From contig JAGFNQ010004034.1 in assembly GCA_024364735.1 (NCBI GenBank), positions 62,001 through 126,000 of the forward strand: 64,000 nt of DNA, given 5' to 3'. Under the pieces are notes generated by a model, which worked only from the letters and a program-made list of their open reading frames with translations, had not been told where the DNA came from and did no database searches. The translations under genes and the position numbers were made by a program. Shown one piece after another: positions 22,937-33,734 of this stretch. This DNA comes from Boesenbergia rotunda. Its lineage: Eukaryota > Streptophyta > Magnoliopsida > Zingiberales > Zingiberaceae. Position 1 is the first letter of the stretch, and each line of letters begins with the position of its first letter.

Positions 22937-23741
22937 GGGTGTGTTTAGTTCAATTTATCAGATATAACCTTAGTTATGTGATTACCAAGTAATAATATAA
23001 CCAAGATAATGAGGAATGAAACATAATCTGAAGTTGTTTGGTTTAATTTAGGTAATCAAATAAAATCTTATTTGTTTGGAGGTAATAGTCTATGATATAA
23101 TATAATATTTACCCGTATTACCCTTTAGTTAAATTTAAGTATAATAATATTATATGCTTATAAATTTAAAATAAAAAAGTAAGATGATATTATATACATA
23201 TTTGTACCCTCGGTGGTCGTCGGTCGTCGGCCGTCGACTGTGGTCGCCGGCCGCCGACGGTGGTCGCCGACTATCGTTGCCGGTTGCCGGCCGCGAATAA
23301 TGGCCGGCCGCTGGCGGTGGTTGCCGGTCGGCGGCGCCAGTCACCGTCAGCGGTCGCCGGTCAGCAGCGCCAGTCGCCAGTCGCCGTCAGCGGTCGTCGG
23401 TTGCCAGTCGCCGGCGGTGGTCGTCCGCCGTCGTTGCCAGTGGTCGCCCACGAATAATGTCTCTTTTGCTAGGGTAAATATTAGAGAATAATTTTGGAAA
23501 GATAAGTTTCATAACCCCGGAATCAAGAAAAATCTTACTTTCCTAAGGTTTTTCGATTCCGGATTGCATGCCTCTTTTGCTGACGTGTCGGGCATCGATA
23601 ATTATTTGGGAATCGTTGATTATCTAAACCAAACAAGATCTTTGTTGATAACCTTGGATGGATAACCAAGGTTATCATGGATAACCAAGAATATCATGGA
23701 TAACCAAGGTTATCAAGGATAACCTCCAACCAAACGTATTC
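22937..23741. mobile_element. Harbinger-like MITE with internal GC-rich minisatellite (TSD TTA)
   Basis: Ends GGGTGTGTTTAGTT and, inverted, GAATACGTTTGGTT. It is flanked by TTA at 22934-22936 and 23742-23744, fitting the 3-bp TWA duplications of PIF/Harbinger elements. The middle (23213-23450) is a minisatellite of GGTCGCCGG and TCGTCGG-like units, which gives spurious open frames. The right half has several inverted GATAACCAAGGTTATC units. It is inserted in the subterminal repeats of hAT copy A. Confidence 0.65.
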
Positions 23742-23935
23742 TTAGGAATTGTCGACCCATCAATTCTAAAACGTCGACCCCTTAGGAATTGTCGATTCTA
23801 AAACATCGAACCGTCAATTCCAAACCGTCGAACCGTTGATTCTGAATCATCGAACCGTCAAACAGTTAGTTCCAAGCCATCAAACTGTTGGTTCTGAACC
23901 GTCGATTCCGAACCAGAGTCGAATATATACGATGC
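23742..23935 (+). repeat. hAT subterminal repeats continuing after the MITE
   Basis: Repeated (aa)ccgtcgaaccgtt / gattctgaa units, about 20-25 bp each. They are like those at the ends of the complete hAT copy and continue the series interrupted at 22936. Confidence 0.5.
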
Positions 23936-25346
23936 CAACTAAAAAATAATAATAATAAATTTTAATTTAATTTTCATCTTCTAATTATTTTAAATGAGTT
24001 TTTAGTGCCTTTTAAAACATTTTTTAAAAACTTCTCAAATTTTCCAGTATAAATATGATACATGATTAAGTTAATAAAAGTTCGATCGGATTAACCAATC
24101 GAAATTTAAAGTTCAGTTCGCAGAAGTTCAGTTTTTTTCTGAAAATATCAGTTATATCAATTTAATTGATTTAATTTTGATTTTGAAAATCAAAATTCAG
24201 GTAAACGGATTAAACTGATGTTATAAATTGAACCAAATCAAATCCGAACCGAACCAAATAGGAAATAAATTAAACCGAACCAAATTAAAATCAAACCAAA
24301 TCAATATTATGAGTTAAATTGAACTAAATCGAAATCGAACCAAATCGATATTATGAATTGAGCCAACACAAATTAGAACCAAATCAAATCAAACTGGAAC
24401 TAAATCGAATCAAATCTTATTTCGATCGAAATTCAAATTAATTAATTGATATTTTATCGGTTCAGTCGGTTTAATTTTTTTTTAGAGAGTTTGGTCGGTC
24501 GGTTGTTTAAAAAAAAATTAGGGTAATTTATTTTTTGATTTAATCGATTCGATTTAAACCGATTACACACCCTATACACGATCAATTAGTCAGCTAGTTA
24601 CTTAGAATTGCAAACAATCCAACTTAGACATCATTTTGCGGAATACAGCATTTAATTTGAATATGAATCAATATCTCTAAATTCCCAATAAATATAGTCA
24701 AATCAATCATGTCAATCAAAGTTTTGAAATACAATTATGACATAAACAAGATGATGTTACTGTAGTCTGGATCTGACAAAATCAAGTATCTTCATCTACT
24801 TATATACTAATTATAAGATTTAAGTTAATAATTTTTATAATTTATTTTTTCTGTGTTAATATGAAAATGAATTATCGAAAATATTGAGATGAACAAATTA
24901 TTTTTTATCATCAACATGTTAAAAAATTATTCATGCATTATGACTTGAGAGGAGATCCGAGACCTACTAATCTAAATAAAAAAATATACAAAAACTTATG
25001 ATATTTATGGGAAAAAATCTGAAAAACTATTTGCATGCTCCGAAAATCAAACTTTAGATCTCCGAATTTTAGAGCATCTGTCGTAACCCTTACATTATGA
25101 CCTAACTTTGTTATAATTTTTATTAATTAAACTAATTTCATGGAATTAGAAAAGTTAATTGCAATTGCTTTAAATTTCAACTTAAAATATTTAAATCTCG
25201 TCAAACACTACATGTATCTCATAAATGACTTTATGACAAATATGATAAAGCTTGAATTAATTTCAATAATGAATTATAATCTTGATTTCACTCCGATATT
25301 TATCATATTTGATAATATAATCAAAATCAATATGAACCCATATGAT
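23936..25346. other. AT-rich intergenic DNA with an AACCGAAC-rich degenerate repeat
   Basis: At 24060-24580 the sequence is dominated by aaccgaacc/aaatcgaa units facing ggttcggttt units, the pattern of an old inverted-repeat transposon. A related sequence lies at 62390-62700. From 24590 to 25338 nothing was recognised. Confidence 0.45.
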
Positions 25347-28242
25347 TAGACCCGATCACGATTTGGAACCGATGGTTCGACGATTCGGAACCGCCGGTTC
25401 AACGGTTCGTGGGAGGTCGACCCTTAACCTTAACCGCCTAAGCCGGTTACGGTTCAAATTTGGAACCGCCGGTTCACGGTTCGCCACAGTTTGTCACGAT
25501 TCAAGATTATTATATTAAAAAACTTAAAAATTAAAAATAAAATTAAAAAAATAAATTTTATTAAAAAAAAGGGTTTGCAATTATATAAGTTGCCTACGTA
25601 TCCCCTTAGGTGTAGGGGAATCAAAGCCCACGTAGTTCTTTTACATTTTTACCCTTTTACATTTTTTACATTTTTACCCTTTCTCACTCACTTCTATTTC
25701 CTCCTGTTCCCGTTGTATTTGTTCCTTCGGTATCAAATTTTTCGACTTCGTCTTCTGAAAGTTGCATTCCTTGGATTCGCTTCTCGGTTCTAGTCCAATC
25801 ATCAAGTAATGCTTTGAGCTTCCAATGAGTCGGGAGGCATAGTTGATCGTCGTTCATCAAATACGTTGCCGCCGACACTGAACGTCTGCTCCACAGCAAC
25901 AGTTGACACTGGAGAAGCTAAAATTTCTTTTGCGATCACGGAGAGAACGGGAAAGCTTTGAGTCTTCTGTGACCACCACTTCAAGATATCAAAGTCTTTG
26001 CTATCTGCTTCATTAAAATCAAAAGAAGTAGTAAAATAATTCTCAAGTTCCTGTGTGGAACTTGAGGATCCTCGTGGGCATTTCGTCCGTTTTTTTAATA
26101 AAAATTATGCTTTTGTAAGTTTTAAATTAGTAGTAGTAGGTGTTGTGTTTCAGAAATATTAGTTTGTGTTCCATATTTAACATAATATTAATTATAAAGA
26201 TCATATAAATAATTTTTAATATTATATATAATATTAGCTGTATCCGGAGAGGAAGAATCTTTAATAGGAATTAAAGTGTCATAATATAAAGTTAACATTT
26301 CTTGTAAAACATCTAATTTAAATCTAGCATCTAAAGCAAATGCAATTAAATAAATTTCAGGAATTAAATAAAAATATTTTTCCCATTTAGTTTTCATAGC
26401 TATTATACATAAAGTTAAAGATTTATCATTTATATGCTCATTTAATATTAATACTATATTACAAAAATTCACTAAAATTAAATGAGCAGTAGGATAATAA
26501 ACACCAAAAAGTTGTTCAGTTGCATCGTTAAAAACTTTTAAAATTTCACAAATATTACTACAAATATTCCATTGTTGTAAAAATAAATATATATTAGTAT
26601 TACTATTTTGTGCAAAAAATAAACATAATAAATCTTTATATTGAAATGAATCTTGTAATAATTGATATGTTGAATTCCAACGTGTTAGAACATCACGTAG
26701 AAATTTTTTAGGTCTTATTCCATTAGCTTTACAAAATCTACCCCATTGTTTCATCATAGATGGATGAGACCATAAGTATGAAATTGTGATTCTAATTGGT
26801 TGAATATAATTTTGTAAAAGTTTTAATCCATCTTGAACACATAAATTTAAAATATGGCATACATAACGAATATGAAAAAATAAACCACCAATAACAGGTT
26901 GACAAATAAATTTTAGTTTTTCTATTGAAGCGGTATTAGAACTATCATTGTCTAATGATATTGAAAATATTTGATGAGCCAATCCATATTCTTCTAAAAC
27001 TATATGTAATAATTGTACAATGTTATAAGCAGTATGTGATTCATCAAAAACTCTATAAGCTAATAATCTTTTTTGAAGGATCCAAGAGTTATCAATCCAA
27101 TGACATGTTACACCCATATAAGAATGAGTTTGCCAATGATCACTCGAAATATCGAAACATAAAGAAACTTTATTAGTTAATTTACTAAATTCTTCAATTA
27201 AATTTTTTTTCCTTGTTTTACTAATCTTTTAATTGTACGAGTAAGTGTAGTCCTAGGTACACGTTTAACAGCAAGATTAAGAGATTCTTTACAAAAATCT
27301 TCAAATATGCATTTAGATCCAAAACTAAAAGAAAGATGTTCTACGGAAACAAATTTAACTAATGATTCTCTTAATTTATTATCCGAATATAAAAATAAAC
27401 CAGAATTAGTACTACTACTACTAGAAAATCTATATAATTGTGTTTGAGAGCGGTCAAACTCATATTCCGTCGGGTGCTTCGTTTCTACATGTTGTTTCAA
27501 CGACCCATAACCGTCGCCGGCTTGGAATTTATAGGAAGCATTGCAATGCTTGTATTTTGCATGCATTTCTCCTGACGAAAGTGTGACCTTCTCAAAATGT
27601 TTAGTGAAAATAGACGATTTTAAAGAAGGATTTTTCCGAACCTTAGAAGTAATCGCATCGGTACTTCCTTGCGTTTTGGGGATCGGAGGGCGTTAGGGCT
27701 GAGTCTCGGTCTCATCATCGGTGGATTGAATTTGAAGGTTGGGATCCTCGTATGCAAATTTTTTTCCCCTCCGAGATCGAAATGATGAAGCTTCGTGACC
27801 TCCTTCCATTATCGTCGAAAAATAAAGAATGCGGAGAGAAGTTGAGAGTTAGAGAGTTGAGAATGAGAGATTGAGAGAAGAGAAGTTGTGTTGTGTGTGA
27901 AAATAATGAAATGAGCTCCCTATTTATAGAGTTCGGATCATAACGGTCACTAAATCATAGTCATTGATCAAAAAACGGTCAAATGATCTCATCCATCGAA
28001 AAAAGAAAAAAAAAATTAAAAAACCATATGGTGGTTCAATGTCGTTGGAACTGGCGGTTAACCACTGGTTCAGGCGAACTGGCGGTTAACCGCCGGTTCG
28101 CGGTTTCTGGGTGATGGAACCAGAATCGGCCTGGCATCCTGCCGGGCCGGTTCTGGTTCGGCCCGGTGAACCGAGTCAACGGGCCATCCGACCCGTTGAC
28201 CCGGGCCGGTTTCGGGCTGGACCCGTCCCGGGGTCGGGTCTA
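25347..28242 (-). mobile_element. Complete hAT transposon (2896 bp) with exact 8-bp TSD CATATGAT
   Basis: Terminal inverted repeats TAGACCCGATCACG (25347) and, inverted, TAGACCCGACCCCG (28242). Flanks are CATATGAT at 25339-25346 and again at 28243-28250, the 8-bp duplication diagnostic of hAT. Both ends carry many subterminal ggttcaccgg/aaccgccggttc motifs, likely transposase binding sites. The transposase gene lies on the - strand. Confidence 0.92.
25684..27809 (-). pseudogene. hAT transposase with few lesions
   Basis: The ATG at 27809 starts a frame MEGGHEASSFRSRRGKKFAY. A BED zinc finger follows (27600-27450; KHCNASYKF... HVETKH), then the RNase H-like catalytic core (27117-26188; FSISLDNDSSNTASI, LTRWNSTYQLL) and the C-terminal dimerisation domain (25984-25684; STVAVEQTFSVGG, FDERRS). 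Lesions: TAA at 27695-27693, a one-base loss in an A-run near 27205, and TAA at 26190-26188. Otherwise the frame order is continuous, so decay is recent. A possible intron covering one lesion cannot be excluded. Confidence 0.8.
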
Positions 28243-28250
28243 CATATGAT

Positions 28251-28619
28251 AATATGAATTGATATTAAAAAAATAATATTTTTAAATATATTATATTTAT
28301 TATTATAATTATCTCCTATTTAATTTTTTTATTATTATTTATATAAAACTAATCGAAATAGAAAAAAATAACAAAAATAATTTTATTGGTTGAATAAGTT
28401 ATATACAATTTATAGAGGTCTTAAGATATTTAGTCAAATAAAAAATTAATAAAAAAATTATTAATTTATAGATTCATAAAAAAAAATATCAATTAATAAA
28501 TTAATAAAAAAAATTATTCTAATAAATAATATATATAAATTTATTTTAATTCGATAAAAAATTTATTAAATAATTATTGACAACAATAAACTACTTGGCT
28601 GGAGCAAATTATTATTTGA
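28251..28619. other. AT-rich spacer
   Basis: Very AT-rich sequence between the hAT element and the MITE. No gene or motif was seen. Confidence 0.5.
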
Positions 28620-28620
28620 A

Positions 28621-28847
28621 AAATGATATGCAATAAGAATTTGTAGTATGAAACCCAACATGAATGATGTGACATTCTAAATATAGCGATCCCCGACGGG
28701 TTCACTATGCCCCCGAGGGTATAGTTTTGTTTGGGGCGGCGGCCGGAGGCCGCCGTTGGTGTCCAAGTGACAATCGAATATGTATATAAAAAATGTCATA
28801 TCATTTATGTTAGATTTCATGCTACAAATTTATGTTACGTATCATTG
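28621..28847. mobile_element. MITE with about 55-60 bp terminal inverted repeats (copy 2)
   Basis: The left arm (aaatgatatgcaat...ttgtagtatgaaa...aatgatgtgacatt) pairs with the right arm (aatgtcatatcattt...tttcatgctacaaa...gtatcattgc) over about 57 bp with few mismatches. The centre forms a strong GC hairpin (ggcggcgg-ccggagg-ccgccg near 28735-28758). The core is homologous to the MITE upstream of the receptor kinase (6553-6702), but the outer arms differ. Confidence 0.75.
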
Positions 28848-29151
28848 CTCTTGTTATTGAGATCTTTCAAAATTATTATTCAGCTTTTCCCTTTCCATCA
28901 GGCTTAATTGCGGTTAACTGCCGCCAATTCCGATCCCTTCCTCCGGCCACAAGCTTCCTTCCTCGGTAAACGCCGCCCTTCCCGACTCTTGAATTCTCCT
29001 TTCTGTACGACAGCGACGACGGAGCCGACCCACGCCTCTCCTCCAATCACCGACCGGGTGAACTCCGTTTGCTTGTGCGGAAACTAAAGCAGCCACACGC
29101 GACCTTTACACCGCATCTCCAACTCATCGCTTTCGGCGACCTCGCTAGCTG

Positions 29152-29160
29152 TATATAAAT
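29152..29160 (+). promoter_or_regulatory. TATA box of the DUF761 gene
   Basis: TATATAAAT lies 80 bp before the ATG at 29232, in a GC-rich region. This implies a 5' UTR of about 50 nt. Confidence 0.6.
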
Positions 29161-29231
29161 AAAACTACAACGCATCGGAATCCATCGTCGATCCTTCAGG
29201 CCTTCCAATTGTTTGATCGATCAAAATTAAG

Positions 29232-29510
29232 ATGGCTACCGAGAAGAAAATTTCATCTTCGCAGGTCGTAGTGCTCGCCGACGGCAGCAGCACTGCAGAA
29301 TCTGGTGTGGAACGTGGAGGAGGAGATACTGGTCGGCCACGGCGGCGGCGGTGGCGACGGCCGGCGGCGGCAGTGATGGTGGCGGAAAAGGAGGAGGAGG
29401 ACATCAACGAGGTGGCGGAGGCGTTCATCAAGCGTTTCAGGGAGCAGCTCCAGCTCCAGCGGATCCAGTCCATCGAGAACTACAACCAGATGCTCGCAAG
29501 AGGCGTCTGA
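29232..29510 (+). CDS. Small intronless DUF761-domain protein (92 aa)
   Basis: A 92-residue protein. Its C-terminus (EDINEVAEAFIKRFREQLQL and then QRIQSIENYNQML) is the DUF761 signature found at the C-terminus of a large plant family of small, often stress- or fibre-expressed proteins. The biochemical role is unknown. The N-terminal half is low complexity, basic (RPRRRRWRRP) and probably disordered. The first ATG follows a TATA box by 80 bp. A single exon with TGA stop is typical for the short family members. No neighbour relationship is evident. The product could interact with membranes or DNA, but nothing in the sequence decides this. Confidence 0.82.
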   Translation: MATEKKISSSQVVVLADGSSTAESGVERGGGDTGRPRRRRWRRPAAAVMVAEKEEEDINEVAEAFIKRFREQLQLQRIQSIENYNQMLARGV

Positions 29511-30365
29511 TTATTAATTGATCTTCCATGATTAATTAGTGCTTGAATATTAATCTAATTTAATAGTAATTTGCTGTTGGGTTTGAATTAATTTATTTAA
29601 TATATATGCTTTGATGTGTGTTGAAGCAAGCAGTAGTTCGTTTCTGTCGATGAGTAAATCTGTTTGCAGAAGTATTAGTTACGGTCGCTAAAGACGATTT
29701 GTTCTTTAGAATCCCATCAATTTGTTTGGATCATGTTGGAAGAATGAGCATATTAATTTTATCAAATTTTAACCTCTAATTCTCTAGAATTATTATATTG
29801 ATCTAAATTATTTACATTAAAAAATTAATCCGATGTATCAAATTTTCATCAATGGGTATCTCGAAAAGAATTTATTATACTCAGTTTTAACTTAGTTTAG
29901 GATATCTCCAATATAAAATTTATGTGAGATTTTTAAAATTAAATTTAAAAAGTTCAATAAAAAATTGAACATAGAGTAAAACAGAAATTTTTATAAAAAA
30001 TTTGAAGTCGAAGTTAGTAATTAATGATAAAATAGTATTATATTATGATTTACGATTTGTAATACAGAAAGATATATGATTTATAACGTAGGGTCTAAAA
30101 TATAATGCATAAAGATTTTTTAATAGTAAAGAGAATAATAAATTTTTATCTTTCATGGAATATTGATGTACATGTTAGGAATAAAAAATTATTTTTGAGA
30201 CATAAACTTGGGATCTTCGGTAGAATTTAAGGTGCATAATAACAGCGTTCGTATATGAGATTTAGATTCTCACAATTTACTTTCTCTACCTTAACGAACA
30301 AATTATTTTATGCCATCATATATGAGATTTAGATTGCTACAATAACATGAGTTAATCTTCTCACA
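29511..30365. other. AT-rich intergenic DNA
   Basis: 3' UTR of the DUF761 gene followed by AT-rich sequence. No gene, repeat family or motif was recognised. Confidence 0.5.
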
Positions 30366-33353
30366 TGTTGTCACGCTCCGAGACCAACGGAGCCGTTGGT
30401 CTAATATAAAATTGGATAACATCTCCCCTGTCCAGTGGATATAATTTACATATACATACAACACACGTAAGTAATAATTGATCTCAAGCCTCAAAACAGA
30501 TATATAACATAAGGAAATAAGAGCATCACGGTACTTACTGTTCTTAGGGCAGGCGCGCAGCAAAAACAACAACACAAAGTCAAACAGAGGACTTAAAATA
30601 CAATACCACACGAATGAATCACTACACAAGTCCACGACATAAAATGAATACAAAATCAAAGATAATATTATAAAGAAAACAAAATGCGCGAAAGCGCCTA
30701 TCACTGGAGTCGTAGAGACCCGGGATTGACAACTGGGCTCCTCCGACGACTTATCAATCTGAAAACAAAAACATGGTGATGGGTGGTGAGTCCAAATGGA
30801 CTCTGTGTTGGGGCAATCTATGGTCCGGAGTGACCATGTGTTTTGACGTTTGGCCAAAGGGTTTAAGATAAGTTTACCTTTATGGTTTGATATGTGTGAT
30901 TGAGTTTGTAGGACTTGGTGAGTCACACATGGAGTACGCATCCGAGGGACGAGAGCCGAGGGAAGATGACTCCAAGGGCAAGCGGGGGGAAGTGGACTTC
31001 AAAGGGCATACGTGAAGGATGACATGGAGGCAAGCCGAGAGCTTGCGTGCACATCTGAGGGACGACAGCCGGTGGAAGAGGACTTCAAGGGGAGAGCCAA
31101 GGGAATGGACTTGAAGGCATACGTGAAGGAGGGTCTTCGGAGTAACGGAGAGTGAATATGTAAGCTGGGCACTTGACTGGGAATGGATCAGTCCACTACC
31201 AACAGGGAACTCGAACTCATAGAAAAATCAGTCGACTGCCCCTGGAGCAGTCGGCTGGTAGGGCTGGGAATTCGAACGTTAAGCTGTAATGGATGAATTT
31301 GAGTTGGATCAGTCGACTGGTAAGGGACCAGTCGACTGATGGCGAGTTTCCCAGCCTTAAGCACTATTTAAAAGAGCTTGGTTTTGGCTGAGAAGCTTGA
31401 CGAATTTGGCTTTGGTTAAAGGCCAAATAGTAGTCTAAAAGCTCAGAAGTGAAGTTTGGTTTGTGGCGAGGTTTCTCCACCCACAAGGAGCTACACGAAC
31501 TAGCCGGAGGACATCCGAGGAGTCATCCACCGACGGATCGGGATCGTCCACCTTACGGGCAGCCGTGGAGTAGGAGCATCATCTACGAACAACGTAAAGG
31601 TGACGCGTTAGTATTGTTTTAGTTTTTATTTAGTATTTCCGCTTGCGCATGCTAACGTTGTAGGTAGAAAATCGAACGAAAGCTATTCACCCCCCCCCCC
31701 TCTAGTTTCACGGCACGATCTTAATACTCTGCAGGTATAGAGAAAGATATACATGGCTGAATAAATAGCTGAATAAGCTATACATAAATAACATGATACA
31801 GTCTCAACAGGTATATAAGAATATACATAATTGAAAGTAACAAATGAATGTACATACCAAAAATCAGCCTATCTTGATCATAAAAGGGCTCGTATCATAC
31901 GAACAAGTGCAGGGTCATCAAACCACACATATAATATATCTTGTATGTGCATGTCAAACATATGCAGCAAACAAGTGCAGCAATTATAATCAAATGCATC
32001 ATATGCACATGATACAATGACATGGTCATCCCTGACACCAGTCCAACTATTGAGGCATGTATTATGTGTCGGCCGAGTGGATAGAGCTGCAACACTGTCC
32101 ATACTCTACCATCACTGCTCCTGAATAACCGAGTGAACAGGATGCTGGTGGAGCTCTCGCTCCACCTCATGTATATATGGGGGAGATATCTCTCCCATCT
32201 CCTCTGATCTATGGAATGAGGAGGGATCTCTGTCTGCTACCACACTCTGAAACTACTGCCCATGAACGATCGAGCAGAGCAGTATAGAGCAAACGCACAC
32301 ACCCAACAGTATCCACTAACCCATGAGTAGTCGTATGTGCATATCATATACCGGAAGACGATAGGCTCAAACACAAGAGAGTCGTTGATCGCCAGCATAC
32401 AATAATGTAGGGATGGTGCATGACTTTAACACATGCAACCCCTACCAAGCATCAATACATAACTCAACCTACCATGCACAGGTCAAAAACATATATCATA
32501 ACCTAATCATCGTGCATCTAGGTACACATGCAAGTATAGCTAGAATCGAATCAATGCAACCATACAGTGACAGGCTACCCTATCTACGTACACATGCTCA
32601 CACAAATACTATATAGAATTAGATAGCAATAAACGAGATTGTATGAAAAGAAATCTAGATAATATCCAAGATCCTAACAAGTTCCTAAACCATATTAGGA
32701 TTAACAACTCATCCTATTCCATTTAATTACATCTAATTAAATGACAAACTGTTAATTACTCTGCGTAATTAAGATTAGGCTAGATGGTAGGTTTAAACTC
32801 AAACATAGCCCAAGAGATCACTCTTAGATCAAATACTTAACAAGCTTACCCATTCAAGTCTACCACACCACTAACCATTCGAACTGATCCAAACCATTCA
32901 CAGCACATTCATAAGATCATAAGGTAACTATATTCATGACAGAACGCTACCATATCAAAGAGCTAGCTAAAACCACTCCTACAGCAGATCCCAGGAGATT
33001 TAAAGCGCAGTTCTTCCCTAGCTCAAAATCTCATATAGCACAGAAGCTATACAGAACAGGATGATCTAAGCTGCTACCTTAGATTCCAAACATGATCACA
33101 ATTGAAGCTACACAAGGGATTAAATCTTCACAACCGAATTAACCCTAAGTAATCCAGATTAGAAATCAATTCATCTCCTTACCTGAGCCCGAGCAGCTCT
33201 CCACGACAGGAGCTCCCAATCGCACAGTGAGGTGGCGCAAGAAGGGAAACAATGGAATTCCAAGTCCAATTTCGAATTAGATCAACCCTCACACGCGAAA
33301 ATCATTTCGTATTCAAATCCTCAGCTTCATGCATCATTCCAGCAACTGCAAAC
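30366..33353. repeat. Unclassified repeat, possibly a solo LTR of a chromovirus-like element, carrying a nested solo LTR
   Basis: Begins near a TGTTGTCACGCTCCGAGACC motif that resembles the starts of long plant gypsy LTRs (weak resemblance). It continues as non-coding, C/A-rich sequence to the copia LTR at 33354, interrupted by the solo LTR at 30806-31726. Neither end is fixed and no coding sequence was found. The 212-codon open frame at 30303-30941 crosses the solo-LTR boundary and is not a gene. Confidence 0.35.
30806..31726 (+). mobile_element. Solo LTR of a third hairpin-LTR family (921 bp, TSD CTCTG)
   Basis: Starts TGTTGGGGCAATC, like element 1, and ends in ...TTAATA. It is flanked by CTCTG at 30801-30805 and 31727-31731. 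It shares the ggtttctccaccc block (31467) and the ttcac-polyC-tctag tract (31688-31704) with elements 1 and 2. It contains a perfect 14-bp-stem hairpin, ATCAGTCGACTGGT / ACCAGTCGACTGAT with loop AAGGG, at 31308-31340, and a second, weaker GTCGACTGC hairpin near 31224. No interior remains, so the other LTR was lost by recombination. Confidence 0.75.
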
Positions 33354-33552
33354 TGATAAGAGGAGTTAATAGAGTTTAGTTGATTAATGGTCATTATATT
33401 GCCACGTGTATTAGGTAATTGAACATGAGATGTATATATACATTACCTTGTCTTGTACTGTATAGTAGAAAATAAGCATTTCAACTCCACTTCAGTTTTC
33501 TCTATCGCCGTTTCTTTTCCATCGTCTTCTTCATCTTCTCAATATTTCTTCA
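33354..33552 (+). repeat. Copia 5' LTR (199 bp)
   Basis: TG...CA termini. A TATATATA box lies near 33432. Ends directly before the PBS. Confidence 0.9.
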
Positions 33553-33734
33553 TGGTATCAGAGTGATCATGATTCAAGTTCTTGAATCAAGGATTTCAGA
33601 TATGCCTAGCTCCTCTCCACAAAGATGTCCAAAGATTCAAGTTCTTGAAGCTGAGATTTTAGATCTGCCCTAGCTCCGCTTCACAAAGACGTCCAGATCT
33701 AGAAGCTCTCATATCAGATCTGAAACCAGTAACC

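Noticed and set aside
23150..23491. Arg/Ser/Val-rich open frames on both strands
   Set aside because: Caused by the GC-rich minisatellite within a MITE; both strands are open and no motif is recognisable.
28914..29096. Arg/Gly-rich open frame on the - strand upstream of the DUF761 gene
   Set aside because: Lies in the GC-rich promoter region of the opposite strand gene, with no family similarity.
30303..30941. 212-codon open frame on the - strand
   Set aside because: It crosses the border of the solo LTR at 30806 and shows no known domain; a chance frame in repeat DNA.
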